The notes under the pieces: model-generated | What the model saw: only the letters and a program-made list of their open reading frames with translations | What the model was told of the DNA's origin: nothing | Database searches by the model: none | Program-made: the position numbers and the translations under genes | In this document: positions 1 through 9,306 of the stretch, in pieces | Layout of the letters: each line of letters begins with the position of its first letter | How positions within the stretch are numbered: position 1 is the first letter of the stretch | Assembly (NCBI GenBank): GCA_015680685.1 | Contig: MNCI01019113.1 | Coordinates: 875,864 to 897,246, forward strand | Length of the DNA: 21,383 bases | From: Gnetum montanum | Lineage: Eukaryota; Streptophyta; Gnetopsida; Gnetales; Gnetaceae | Reading direction: 5' to 3'

Positions 1-1374
1 ATGCCTAAGTCCATCCACGAGATGGCATAGTTGATCCTGCTACGAATAACCATGGCCAAGGCAACGATGTAACAGTGCATAATAGCGGCCCATGGTAGCA
101 TCCAAGGATTCATGATTTCCTTGCTTCCATCCTTGGATTTGCTTCCGTAGGTTAGACACTCAGGAGTACATTTGGTACTTATCATTAAATAGTTCTAACA
201 TTGTACTCCACCTCCAAATGGATTCTGGTTCTAAGGACCAGTACCATCTTTCAACTTCTTTTACTAGTATCCTTGGAAACAACTTTAGTTTTTTCCATTC
301 ATTTTCTATGTTTTGCAAAGCACATGCATCGTGGAATGCTTGTAAATGATTTTTAGGATCAGTGTTGTATCCCCCTTCAAATCGTTAGATGTTGTTCATG
401 TCTAACCTCTTGATCCTACTATCCGTTTGGTGCCTTGTTGGAACTCTTACGACCTCCATTATATTTAGCATGCTTCTAGTTGTGAGTAGGGGTTCTTCGG
501 GATCATCTCATTCATAGTGTCTATGGTGTTTACACAGTTCCCTACTCTCCCTTCTTCTATGCCTTGATTCTTTAGAGTGCCCTCGTCCTCATTCTTGACT
601 ATCTCGTCAATGACTTTCACTTCATTTTCCCTTATCCTCACAATTGGTTTTCCTATGACTGCATATGGACATTGAAGGAGAGGATGAAGATGACGATGAA
701 GGTGAAGAAGAAGGAGAACCATCGCCATGATGGTGTTTTCTACCTTCTCTTCGGTGGTCTTGACCTTGATCGTGATCATGATCAGAACGTCTGCCCTTAT
801 CGTGTGTTCATGTTCCTTCATTGAACACTTCGTGTTCATGGGTATTAGAACCAGGGTTGTGAATAGTGGAGTGGAGGTTTTGATACACCACTTCCTGAAC
901 AATGTTAGGATCATTTTTTGGGGAACCTGTTGAAGCAGGTTCACCATCCTCAATTTTGCTCAAAACATGTGGAGCATCATGGGGCCATTTACCCTTCAAA
1001 GATGTAGGGTATCTCTCCTGTTGCAAGTCCCTTTGATGTTGCACTTCTGTGGGATGATAGTCTCTTAAGTCATGATTGCATACAATGTATTCTGCGTATA
1101 AAAGCAGCATGCCTATTTGTGTGAGCGCACGAAGGAGCATGTTGGGAACTAATTGGTTTGGAGGAAACACTATGTTACCCTTCAAGTCTCTTCAACACAG
1201 TTGTTCGTCTTGGTGGAGAATAAAGGTGAAATCAGGTACATACTCATCAGGATGAGTATATACCACACGAAACTATTAAGGAACTAGCGGATCATGGTTA
1301 TGTGTATTATGTCGCCGACTGCCTCTTGTGTTAGTCCTAGGTGGTGAAGTGCTCTTATGCGAAGAAGAAGACAT
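1..1374 (-). pseudogene. gag: Decayed Ty3/gypsy gag gene, partial (continues past the left edge)
   Basis: The minus strand from an ATG at 1374 stays in one frame to base 1, about 458 codons. It starts with a Ser/Thr/Arg-rich head (MSSSSHKSTSPPRTNTRGS). A low-complexity His/Asp/Arg and poly-Ser stretch follows around 810-620. The core at about 405-1 matches the Retrotrans_gag pattern: FEGGYNTDPKNH, then FHDACALQNIENEW, LKLFPRILVKEVERWYWSLE, SIWRWSTM and FNDKYQMYS. This is the usual spacing of DP..HL..F, LKLFP and WY..L..SI..W in plant gypsy capsid proteins. About eleven in-frame stops interrupt it, mostly TGA, each one C-to-T step from CGA, CAA or CAG. I found no frameshift. Gag forms the capsid-like particle that packages element RNA; this copy cannot make a full protein. 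Pol would lie further left. Family call is firm; the exact lineage is not. Confidence 0.88.
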
Positions 1375-1500
1375 CTTGTTTTGTTCGATGTGCAATGTAC
1401 TGTTGTCTCATCTTTCTTTGATTAACCCTAAGGGTTTATTCTAATGGTCCAACGATATGAATGATTTCCTATGTTCTACGCAGTGCACAAACAACTAAGT

Positions 1501-1517
1501 CCCCAGCAACAGCACCA
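1501..1517 (-). other. Primer binding site for tRNA-Asp, decayed
   Basis: On the minus strand this reads TGGTGCTGTTGCTGGGG. It starts one base after the LTR end. The 3' end of plant tRNA-Asp(GTC), as I recall it, gives the complement TGGCGCCGTTGCCGGGG. The two differ at three positions, all C to T, and all three are the C of a CpG. The site would prime minus-strand DNA synthesis. Its place between LTR and gag fixes the LTR boundary and the orientation of the element. Confidence 0.88.
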
Positions 1518-2224
1518 ATGATGAGTGGCAAGGTACCCCTACACTCAACCATATGAATACGAGCATTTCATGCACAATCCGGTCAAACTCCAAGGACCAA
1601 GTGCTTATGCACCTTAATGAAACACTCAGGGTTAATCAATCGTTGTCTTCCCAAACTTACTTGTATTTTCATGGTTGTATGATTAAGTAAGCTTGAGGTA
1701 TATGATTTTTATAGATTTTGTATTTTTTTTTTATCTTCTGCTAATAAAGGAGAGGGAGAGAGAACTAAGTGGCTAACTTATATTAACTATTCATTAACTA
1801 AGTTATAAATGTTCCTAACACCAGTATCTTTTCCCACTTGCCATACACATCTTGAACTAGTGCAACACTGCTGGGATCACCAAATGCTAATTGTTACTAG
1901 GTTACCAAGCACTACACGCATGCTCGAAGCAGTCGTACTAAGTGTATTTAACTAAGGGAGTTGAAGGTTGAGAGAGATATTAATTAACTAGGAAAGCATT
2001 AAACAATCATTAATTACTAATTAGCTTAAAGTTTATCATAAAGTTCATCTTCATTACTATACACAAAATTGTGCTCAGGTACAAATTTCTCAAATAAAGA
2101 TCTATTCACTCTATGACTCCTACTGCAGGCACACAGAAATAATTCTAACTCTGGAATGACAAAATTGCAAAAGTTTGGCTAAGGGTCTAAATCTAATTAT
2201 CTCGGAACCAAGGGCACTGCCTCT

Positions 2225-2232
2225 TATTTATA
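2225..2232 (-). promoter_or_regulatory. TATA box of the left LTR
   Basis: The minus strand reads TATAAATA inside TCTATAAATAAGAG, about 80 bases in from the U3 end of the LTR. It is the only good TATA in this LTR. Related LTRs carry a TATA-like site at the same relative place (about 15752-15762 and 16426-16436 on the minus strand). It would start genomic RNA of the element toward gag. Confidence 0.6.
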
Positions 2233-2246
2233 GAAGATGAGGCAGG

Positions 2247-2305
2247 ATGCGATATCACGTGGTGGATGTGATATCGCATGCACGATATCGTGTACACGAT
2301 ATTGC
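2247..2305. repeat. Array of GATATC-centred palindromes in LTR U3
   Basis: ATGCGATATCAC (2247-2258) and GTGATATCGCAT (2268-2279) are perfect reverse complements separated by 9 bases. The perfect palindrome CACGATATCGTG (2281-2292) follows directly. A fourth, imperfect copy, CACGATATTGCG, lies at about 2295-2306. The array sits between the LTR end and its TATA box, where LTR enhancers usually lie. A binding role is inference. Confidence 0.7.
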
Positions 2306-2319
2306 GGTTCATCAATATT

Positions 2320-3010
2320 GGAATTTTCCTAAATAACATGAGATTCAACTATGTCCCTTATTTTGATTTTTCCTAGGCTAGTACTTTAGCCTCCAAAAAA
2401 TCATAATCCTCTAGCAATAATAACATATTTATCATTTTAAATTAAAAGTGAAATATTAGCAAGCCCTTAGGCATAAAAAGGACCATTGCTAGTTTTAAGT
2501 CATTGATAAGTGGTTTCATGTCCTCATTCCTAAATGGTATCATTCCATAATAAAGATGGTATTACTTGGCAACAATGATGTAATAAGACTTGAAAGGGAA
2601 AGTTATAATTAAATCTGAAAGGCATGTTGTAATAATGGATATATCCCTTGAGGTGACCTTTGGGGATTTGCCTAAGGTATTTATACCTAGGAATTAAAGG
2701 TCATGCTAGTATGGAGTTGCAAAGCCAAAAATGGTAAGTAATAGTTGCTTAGTAAAGCAAGATAAGAAGATGACTAGTCATTCCTTCTGGCCAATTACAA
2801 CCCTAACATAGTAGCAATGCAAGATTGCCTCTAAGGAATAGATGTCAAAGAAAGATAACCCCAAGGAACCCCTAGAGCATGACCTAGATATACTTTCTTC
2901 ACATTAGTAAAGCACTCTATTCATTTTCTTCGAGAATTTTCCTATTGTATTCTTTACGCATAATATTGAATGTTATGAATATTTGATGTTTGCCATGACA
3001 TCCAAAAATG
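2320..3010. other. No gene recognised
   Basis: AT-rich sequence flanking the LTR. On the minus strand around 2930-2640 there are moderately open stretches with several TAG and TGA stops that could be an old element remnant, but I could not match any domain. No promoter, RNA gene or clear repeat was seen. Confidence 0.4.
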
Positions 3011-3014
3011 AGAT

Positions 3015-3130
3015 GTCACAAGTGGCTCAGGTAGTTAGCACATCAAAGATTGTAAAACCTAGGTTAGTTCCAACTTTACGAAGAATAAGGTGTTAACCAA
3101 GTGAAAAAAACTCTTAATTTGGAAGCTCAA
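3015..3130 (+). mobile_element. Possible tRNA-derived SINE fragment
   Basis: TGGCTCAGGTAGTTAGCACA near 3023 looks like the A box head of plant tRNA-derived SINEs. GGTTAGTTCCAAC about 45 bases later resembles a decayed B box. A second B-like stretch, GGGTTCAATTCTAGT, lies near 3137. No clean ends or target duplications could be set. Confidence 0.35.
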
Positions 3131-3251
3131 GCAATGGGTTCAATTCTAGTAAACAACACAGTTATGAAACTAAAACTAAAAAAAAAAATTTATATCCATT
3201 GAGAGGGTGTTGAAATCTGAAATAAGTGAAACATAGGTACACCCTCAAGAT

Positions 3252-3335
3252 TTATTGAATTTTATAACTCATTGTTGCCCAATAGAATCAAACCTATGAC
3301 TTGGGGTTACTAGGCTAAGACTTGTACCCAAAGAA
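3252..3335 (-). mobile_element. tRNA-derived SINE copy 1 (decayed)
   Basis: On the minus strand GGTTTGATTCT (3294-3284) fits a pol III B box. The surrounding block, with CCTAGTAACCC upstream and GCAACAATGAGTTATAAA downstream, matches the copy at 13645-13735 base for base over long stretches. The A box region is more worn here. Two scattered copies plus internal promoter boxes support a SINE family rather than a tRNA gene. Confidence 0.65.
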
Positions 3336-3339
3336 AGTA

Positions 3340-4540
3340 AAATTTTTTCTTATGTCTATTGAAAAACCCCTTAGATCTATCAAACAAGTTTAGAATTCCT
3401 TTATAGAATCTTTTTAAGTTCTAATTTGACTATATGTCTTAGAAGTAAATACTTTAACAAAAAAGTTTTGAGTTCCAACACCTCTTCAAAGTGAGTAAGG
3501 GATGCCATGGTCTTCTTGAAAGAGAGCACCAACATAGTTAGATATTTTACTTGAAATTTGGTTCTTCTTGTTAGTATATTATCTATGCAATAGCTTATTG
3601 TTGCCTTGCCCTTTGTACAAGTTGCAAACCAAAACCCTTTACTCGTAGACACTCATCTCTCTTCATACTTTTGTAATGTTTCATATTCTTGATTGGGTCT
3701 CAGATCCTAGTAAGCTTAAACCCCAACCTCATCCCTGCACAACGTAGGTTTGTTGTCTTAAAAAAATTTTATGCAGAAAACTTAAAAGTTCCTTGGGGAT
3801 TTAGAACAACATCTTAAAACAATCCATGTATTCAAGTTGGTTGCTTTTGCTTTATTTTATTTGTACATAAAATCAAACTTCTACAATGGGGCCAAAGTCA
3901 TCAACATCAATTCTTAATTTGTAGTGAGATGAATACAAGGGAAAAGAAAAAGAAAAGAGTAGAAAAGAAATCCTCGTGGTGGCCAGGGAACTTAAAACTC
4001 AACTCACAACTTTTTACTTACCATACCACAACAGCAATATGTTGATATTTAATCTATGAATTGCATCCTAATTTTGAGATACATAACCATTGGCAGATTA
4101 TGTGCCAAGGCAAATTTCCGTGAACAAATGCTCCAATATCCTTGCTTCATTAGCATGGTTCGATTCATGTGATTATTGATCAAAACGGTAGGCTTAACTC
4201 AAGTCTAGACTACTTCTAAGTTCTTAGAAGGGGCACAAAACATTTGCCCCTGAAACTCCCCTCTGTAACGGTCAAATCAAATTAATTTGCCCTACCCGAA
4301 TCCTCAAATGTCGCACCAACAATCATTTCTTCCTGACCATGTTCTTAAATTTACCTTCCCAAAGTTAAATAGAAATTGGAGAACGATCATTGCCATTAAT
4401 TTTAGACATTCCTTCGTTCGTCAACCAAATTGAACTATAATCGTCCTCTTAACAGCTCCATTCGCAGGCAACAACGCCCAAATTTTGCTTTTGCCTTCTC
4501 TGTTTTTTTCAAATTTTTTTGTTTTGCCCAGGTTTTGTTC
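3340..4540. other. No gene recognised
   Basis: An 83-codon open stretch on the minus strand (3652-3401) has no recognisable domain and no codon signal. A purine-rich run lies near 3930-3970. Toward 4270-4540 the sequence becomes richer in CG and pyrimidine tracts, as expected for DNA just upstream of the promoter at 4544. Confidence 0.4.
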
Positions 4541-4543
4541 CGC

Positions 4544-4550
4544 TTATAAA
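4544..4550 (+). promoter_or_regulatory. TATA-like box of the gene relic
   Basis: TTATAAA lies in CGCTTATAAAGCATAGG, about 30 bases ahead of a CG-richer stretch that looks like a 5' UTR. That stretch ends at a good donor (GAGG|GTATGC, GT at 4675). The intron from it ends with GCTTGCAG just before the ATG at 4865. Placement supports a promoter; no start site is shown directly. Confidence 0.5.
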
Positions 4551-4864
4551 GCATAGGGCGCCCTGAAAACACCGCGCAATTCGATCACGGAAGCAAAGCG
4601 AATACAGAGTTCTGAGGCAAATTCTCTACACTATTATTGCTCTTTCCTGCTTAGAATCCAAAAACAGAACGAGGGTATGCTTTGTTCAATATCTTAAGTG
4701 TCAATTGTGCTTCAATCCTTCTTGTGGATTTTTGTTAATTTGCGATTTTGCTGCTGTTGCTGTTGTTTAGAATTATTGAGTGAGCGGTTCCTGGTATTGG
4801 TTATCTGAAAACCGGAAACTAGACATTGTTATTCACGAAATTGGTTATCCTTCCAAGCTTGCAG

Positions 4865-4970
4865 ATGCTTGATTTGGGCATGGAACATTTGAGCCTTATT
4901 GATTTGGCATAGGAGAACGATGATTTCCTTCCGCCATTATGCGATTATGTTTTTCCAGAATTTTCCCCAG
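4865..4970 (+). pseudogene. First coding exon of the gene relic
   Basis: It starts with ATG directly after the acceptor CTTGCAG and reads MLDLGMEHLSLIDLA, stop, ENDDFLPPLCDYVFPEFSP, then CAG|GTTTGG. The length is 35 codons plus one base. A single TAG at 4910 breaks an otherwise good acidic, Leu/Pro-rich exon. The spare base G joins AT from the next exon (5772) to keep the frame. The last 30 bases are copied in the 103-bp tandem duplication that follows. Confidence 0.55.
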
Positions 4971-5146
4971 GTTTGGGTTTATTTTAAATTTTGTGCATGA
5001 TTTTGTTTTATCTTCTTTCAGTTTTATTGCTTTTGCTACAATGGCGATTATGTTTTTCCAGAATTTTCTCCAGGTTTGGGGTTATTTTAAATTTTGTGCA
5101 TGATTTTGTTTTATCTTCTTTCAGTTTTATTGCGTTTGCTACTTTA
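4941..5146. repeat. Tandem duplication, 2 x 103 bp
   Basis: GCGATTATGTTTTTCCAGAA starts at 4941 and again at 5044. The units differ at only a few bases (CCCCAG against CTCCAG, TTGGGTTT against TTGGGGTT, GCTTTTGC against GCGTTTGC). Each unit carries the tail of the first coding exon, its donor site and the start of intron 2. The donor is therefore present twice, and both copies keep GT. Confidence 0.93.
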
Positions 5147-5245
5147 ATTCATGCCAACAGGTAGTATTGTGGTTTTGGGAAATGTAGGATTCCTTAACTT
5201 GTATTATTCTTGTTTGCTGGTTGTTTTTGGTTCCACCATGCATTT

Positions 5246-5275
5246 TGGCTGAATTCATTCTGGCTGAATTCATTC
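5246..5275. repeat. Short tandem repeat, 2 x 15 bp
   Basis: TGGCTGAATTCATTC occurs twice in a row inside intron 2 of the gene relic. The copies are identical. Confidence 0.9.
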
Positions 5276-5771
5276 TGCTTGTTGTCGGATTGGTTTTTGT
5301 TCTGTTTTCCTTTCCAATTCTTGTGTTCCACAATGTTTGCTGAAATTTTTTTGGGTGCTTATGACATTCTCATTTTTCAAGATGTAGGATAAATAGATGT
5401 TTAGTTTTTGTCTATTTAAATTACTTGCCCATTGTTGTTTTTTATAGATCGAACTTGTTTAATAACAAAAGTGTTCAGAACGGTTTCTGCCAACTTACAC
5501 TATGCGGCTCTCTTTTCTAGAGTTTGGTTTCTTTAGATTTCAATGGAATTGCTATGTTTTTAGAAAATGCAAAATACCTTCTGTTTCTCTCTTCTATTTA
5601 AAACTTTGTTCAACTTTCTTCCTTGAATATAGAAGAAATTTTTTGTATATTTGATTTTGAATTTGGTTTTGCTTTCTCATATGGGTTAGTGTAAAGAGGA
5701 GTAGGTATATTGTCATTTGGCTTTTGTTTAACCAGGTGTAGGCTTTTGGATTTAATACATTATCAAGATAG

Positions 5772-6022
5772 ATTTCAACTGAATATTATGCTACATCCCA
5801 CAAGAGAGCTCCATTGCTTCCCACATTTCATTGCAAAGTCCTGGTGAGCTTGTGGACAAGGATAATTGGCATTCACCTCTAGAGAAAAGCCTATATTCAA
5901 ACATAATAAAAGCTTCTATGGGTCCTTTTGTTCTATGTGATAAAAATCAAAAGCACAATAAAGGATTTTCTTCTTTCTCTTTATCTAGCCCATCAGCATT
6001 TCAAGATGTATTATCATCATAG
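5772..6022 (+). pseudogene. Second coding exon of the gene relic
   Basis: After an AG at 5770-5771 the two bases AT complete the codon left by the first coding exon. The frame then reads through a TGA at 5780 into CYIPQESSIASHISLQSPGE and on through DNWHSPLEKSL to SLSSPSAFQDV. A donor GTATTA at 6008 would end it in phase 0; otherwise TAG at 6020 stops it. The first stop is one C-to-T step from CGA. The 3' third (from about 5939) lies inside the left arm of the large inverted repeat, so part of this exon exists a second time in reverse at about 7505-7435. Confidence 0.5.
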
Positions 6023-7505
6023 ATCCTTCCTCGCACTTTTCTGCAGAAGAGAAGTGAGATGCTAACTTGATTCATAAGTTTTCTTCTTGAACTTTCTCAA
6101 TGCTAAAGTGTCAATTTATGCATGTGGTTACTTGCTACTGATGTATTTTGTAATTTAATGGATTTTAGAAAGTGTCAGATATTTTGAAAAGGTAATTTTC
6201 AAGCTACAATTTCCTTTTTGACAGTTTTGTTGCACAATATCTTTAGATAAGAGAGATTTCACAAATTTTGTTTGAGTTATGATAGGTCAATTCGGTGAAA
6301 AAAGATAAACAAAAACAAAAGTATGGCAAGGAGCATTTTCGGCTAAGACCTTCTTCACCTATCATGATGTGATGGATTTTCTCATTGTGTCCTACTCAGT
6401 TTTGAATTTAACTATCACTATCATTTTTGGATTAACATGATTTTTGATTTCTTTGACCTCAAGACAAACAACAAAATGACAAAGACCACTACAACCCAAC
6501 CAAAAAAGGATACTGAGAAAAAGACATTTTTTACCAAAGCTTTTGGCAAAAAATTCACATGTGTCTGTAATACGGTTAAAAACACACTTGGGCAAGTATT
6601 GCCAAGTAATTGTAATCTAATTTGCTATATTATGAATTTTTTTTCTTGAAAGTAAATGAGATTCTCTACGATATCTATCCTAGGTTTGGTGATGATGGGT
6701 TTTGCTTAAGCAAGTCCATAAAACTTTTGCACCAAAACCCATCATTACCAAACCCAGGATAGATATTGCTTATGTCAAGAGAATCTCATTGGTTCACAAG
6801 AAAAAAAATCCGTAATATAGCAAATTAGATGACAATTACTTAGTAGTACTTGCCCAAGTGTGTTTTTAACCATCTTAGGGACACATGTGAATTTTTTTGG
6901 CAAAAGCTTTGATAGAAAATGTTTTTTTCTTAGCATCCTTGTTTGGTTGGGTTGCAGTAGTCTTTGTCATTTTGCTGTTTGTCTTGAGGTCAAAGAAATC
7001 AAAAATCATGTTAATCTAAAAATAACAGTGATAGTTAAATATAAAAGCAAGCATGACACAATGAAAAAAGTCATCACATCATGATAGTTGAAAAAGGTCT
7101 TAGCTGAAAATGCTCCTTGTCATGCATCTATTTTTGTTCATCTTTTTCCATCAGATCAACCTATCATAACTCAAACAAACTTTGTGAATTCTCTCTTATC
7201 TAAATATATTCTGTCCAAGAAAATTGTCAAAAAGGAAATTGCAACTTAAAAGTTACCTTTTTGGAATATCTGACACTTCCTGAAATCCATTAAATTACAA
7301 AATAGATCAGCAACAAGCAACTACATGAATAAATTGACATTTTAGCATTGAGAAAGTTTAAGAAAAAAACTTATAAATCAAGTTAGCATCCCACCTTTCT
7401 TATGCAGAAAAGTGTGAAGGGTCTCTGATGATAATGCATCTTGAAATGCTAATAGGTTAGATAAAGAGAGAGAAGAAAGTCTGCTTTTGTGCTTTCAATT
7501 TTTAT
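5939..7505. repeat. Large inverted repeat, arms about 765 bp, loop about 29 bp
   Basis: The left arm (5939-6703) and right arm (6733-7505) are reverse complements with scattered mismatches and small indels; I judge identity above 80 percent by eye. At the centre, TATCTATCCTAGGTTTGG (6671 onward) faces CCAAACCCAGGATAGATA (ending 6765). The arms hold the end of one exon of the gene relic plus an open stretch at about 6437-6600 (KTTTTQPKKD...KAFGKKFTCV). That stretch may be another exon and is better preserved in the left arm. The arm ends show neither a MITE terminal signature nor a clear target duplication, so an inverted segmental duplication seems likelier than a transposon. Confidence 0.9.
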
Positions 7506-7539
7506 CAAAAATTCTTTATTCTTAACAGTAAAAATGACA

Positions 7540-7757
7540 ATTACAAGACAAGAGCATCATCATTATTTGCACCAATATCAGCAACACTTCAAAAAGAACC
7601 ATCATCCCAAAGGACTTGCTCTTTCTTGCACACGGGAGGTTAGAATTAATTACAAGACAAGAGCATCATCATTATTTGCACCAATATCAGCAACACTTCA
7701 AAAAGAACCATCATCCCAAAGGACTTGCTCTTTCTTGCACACAGGAGGTTAGAATTA
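7540..7757. repeat. Tandem duplication, 2 x 109 bp
   Basis: The unit beginning ATTACAAGACAAGAGCATCA starts at 7540 and again at 7649. The copies are almost identical (CACGGGAGG against CACAGGAGG). Because 109 is not a multiple of three, the same peptide block appears in two different frames (ASSLFAPISATLQKE is one reading). The near identity suggests a recent event. It lies just outside the right arm of the inverted repeat. Confidence 0.95.
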
Positions 7758-7794
7758 TTTACCTCATTAACAAAGCTTTACATGTTGGACTTTT

Positions 7795-8020
7795 ATAATA
7801 TTAAACAAAAAACTACATGCATGAGTTTCCAACTACTAATCTAGTGTCCAATTTAATTGATTTCAGAAGGAAATGTCAAACATTATAAAAAGGTATGTTC
7901 AAGCTTTGAGCTTTTTTAAGAGCTTTTGTAGCCTAAATATATTTAGCCAAAAGAATTCACAAATAATGTTGTTAAGCTATGACAGGGAGACAAAGATCAA
8001 CAAAAATTATAGAAGAAAGT
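7795..8020 (+). repeat. Third, diverged copy of the inverted-repeat arm, direct orientation
   Basis: This stretch aligns in the plus direction with about 6113-6330 of the left arm. Shared words in order are a GTGTCAATTTA-like block, TTTAAT..GATTT..AG, AA.TGTCA.A.ATT near 7868, AAAAGGTA..TTCAAGCT near 7890, TTCACAAAT near 7955 and AGCTATGA.AG near 7975. Several indels separate them. It is clearly older or more worn than the other two copies. Confidence 0.65.
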
Positions 8021-8925
8021 TTATAATAAGTTTATAACAATCCTCTTTACCTGGAAGTCTCTTTAGCAACCAAGCGCCCTTTTAATGATTTTTCATTTTT
8101 CTTTTTTTATGTCCTTTGTATTAAAAAAGTTGGCATTAAGACCAACGCTAAGTTTCTTGGTGGCAGGGTAAAAGACCATTTCCAAACAAACAAATATGCT
8201 AAAATAGAAACACCATACAAAAAAGGCTTTTCCGAACACTTACATCTAAGTTCTTGAATACCACTCCCCAAAAATTATTACTTGGTAAATTTCATCTCCT
8301 TCAACATGCTTTTATTACCAAAAATGTTTTACCTATTTCATTTATATTTTTAAGGCACTAATATTCCATTCCTTTCAACCGAAAAAATAAATGCCCTAGA
8401 TTTGAAGATTTTCATATGCGGAATAATCCCTTCTTTGATAGCCCATCTTCAGGTAATAATTTTTTCATCAAAAAGGCCAAATTTTTATTGACAACTTTGT
8501 TAAACATTTTTAATTAAATTTTATTTTTGTTGCATTTTGAAGAGTTTAAATTTAAAATTTTGTCTCTATGCTTCACAAATTTTGCGTCATGGTTGTGCGC
8601 TAATTTCATATAACCTTGTTTTATTGTTACTTGTAAATATAGGCAATTATGAGTTATGACCAGTAAATCTTGGTTGAAATTTGTGAAGGAAAATTCTGTA
8701 AAAATAGTTTCATATCAGAAGGCTAAGAAGGGATAGCTGGTTAACTTTTCTTTTTGTCTTAAAAAATTGATACATGAATTGATATTATTACCTACATAAC
8801 ATATGGATCTTAGAACCAGGTCATTTATTTCAGAATTTTTAAATATACACATGAACTATTAGGATCCTATGGTTATTGTAGAGAAGTTGTATACTTGATT
8901 TTTGAACATCCAAATGTCCAAAAAT
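8021..8925. other. Probable intron, no exon recognised
   Basis: Very AT-rich, with long T runs and no sustained reading frame. It separates the repeat cluster from the better preserved 3' exons of the gene relic. No element or RNA gene was seen. Confidence 0.4.
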
Positions 8926-9201
8926 CATGACTCCAATGTTGATGTTGTTGACACCCTAGTAGTTAGTAGCTAAAGACTTGAATGTCCTGTAGTGTTTTCT
9001 GATATGGACACACTTTTCAATGCAATAAATATAATATTGAAATTGGGTGGTTTTGATGAGACTCGAACAAAGGATGGAGGGTTTACTAGAGAAAATTTTA
9101 GCTCTAGCCCTTATCAACAAACATCAAGAAATGCACAAGGTTCTGAAAATAGCTTTTTCGTCAGAGTCTAAATTGGAATACTACTTTCTTCATAAAACAA
9201 G
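8926..9201 (+). pseudogene. Exon of the gene relic (Asp/Ser-rich)
   Basis: The frame reads KNHDSNVDVVDTLVVSS, a TAA at 8971, RLECPVVFSDMDTLFNAINI, then ILKLGGFDETRTKDGGFTRE and NFSSSPYQQTSRNAQGSENS, with a stop at 9169. A donor AAG|GTTGTT follows at 9202. Apart from the stops, the composition is that of a soluble polar protein. The overlapping plus-strand frame starting at 9047 is a shadow. The 5' boundary of the exon is not certain. Confidence 0.5.
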
Positions 9202-9306
9202 GTTGTTTGGATTTCTTTTTTTTTATTTAATTAGTATTCTTAGTTCTGAAAAATTGCATTACATGACTTGACCTGTGTACAATTTTTCAATGTGTTATTG
9301 TTTTAG

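Larger units (their letters stand above)
1519..2314 (-). mobile_element. 5' LTR of the left Ty3/gypsy element
   Basis: On the plus strand it begins TGATGAG and ends TTCATCA, so its ends are the inverted pair TGATGA/TCATCA. It is 796 bp. The PBS follows after one base (1518), which makes this the 5' LTR of a minus-strand element. It is clearly related to the LTRs at 14762-16557: shared blocks include the ACCCCTACACTCAACCATA start, TTGTCTTCCCAA near 1645, ATGCTCGAAG near 1921 and TGTGCTCAGGT near 2072. The outer flank is ATATT (2315-2319). Its matching target duplication would lie outside the window. Confidence 0.85.

Noticed and set aside
465-953. 162-codon open frame on the minus strand
   Set aside because: It is out of frame with the gag reading that holds the recognisable gag core on both sides; the openness comes from low-complexity Ser/His/Arg sequence.
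5939-7505. MITE or other foldback DNA transposon
   Set aside because: Arms contain gene sequence, terminal motifs are not those of a known superfamily, and I found no target duplication at the ends.
9047-9271. 74-codon plus-strand frame
   Set aside because: It overlaps a better coding frame (VFSDMDTLFNAINI...) of the gene relic and starts with GTG; a shadow.
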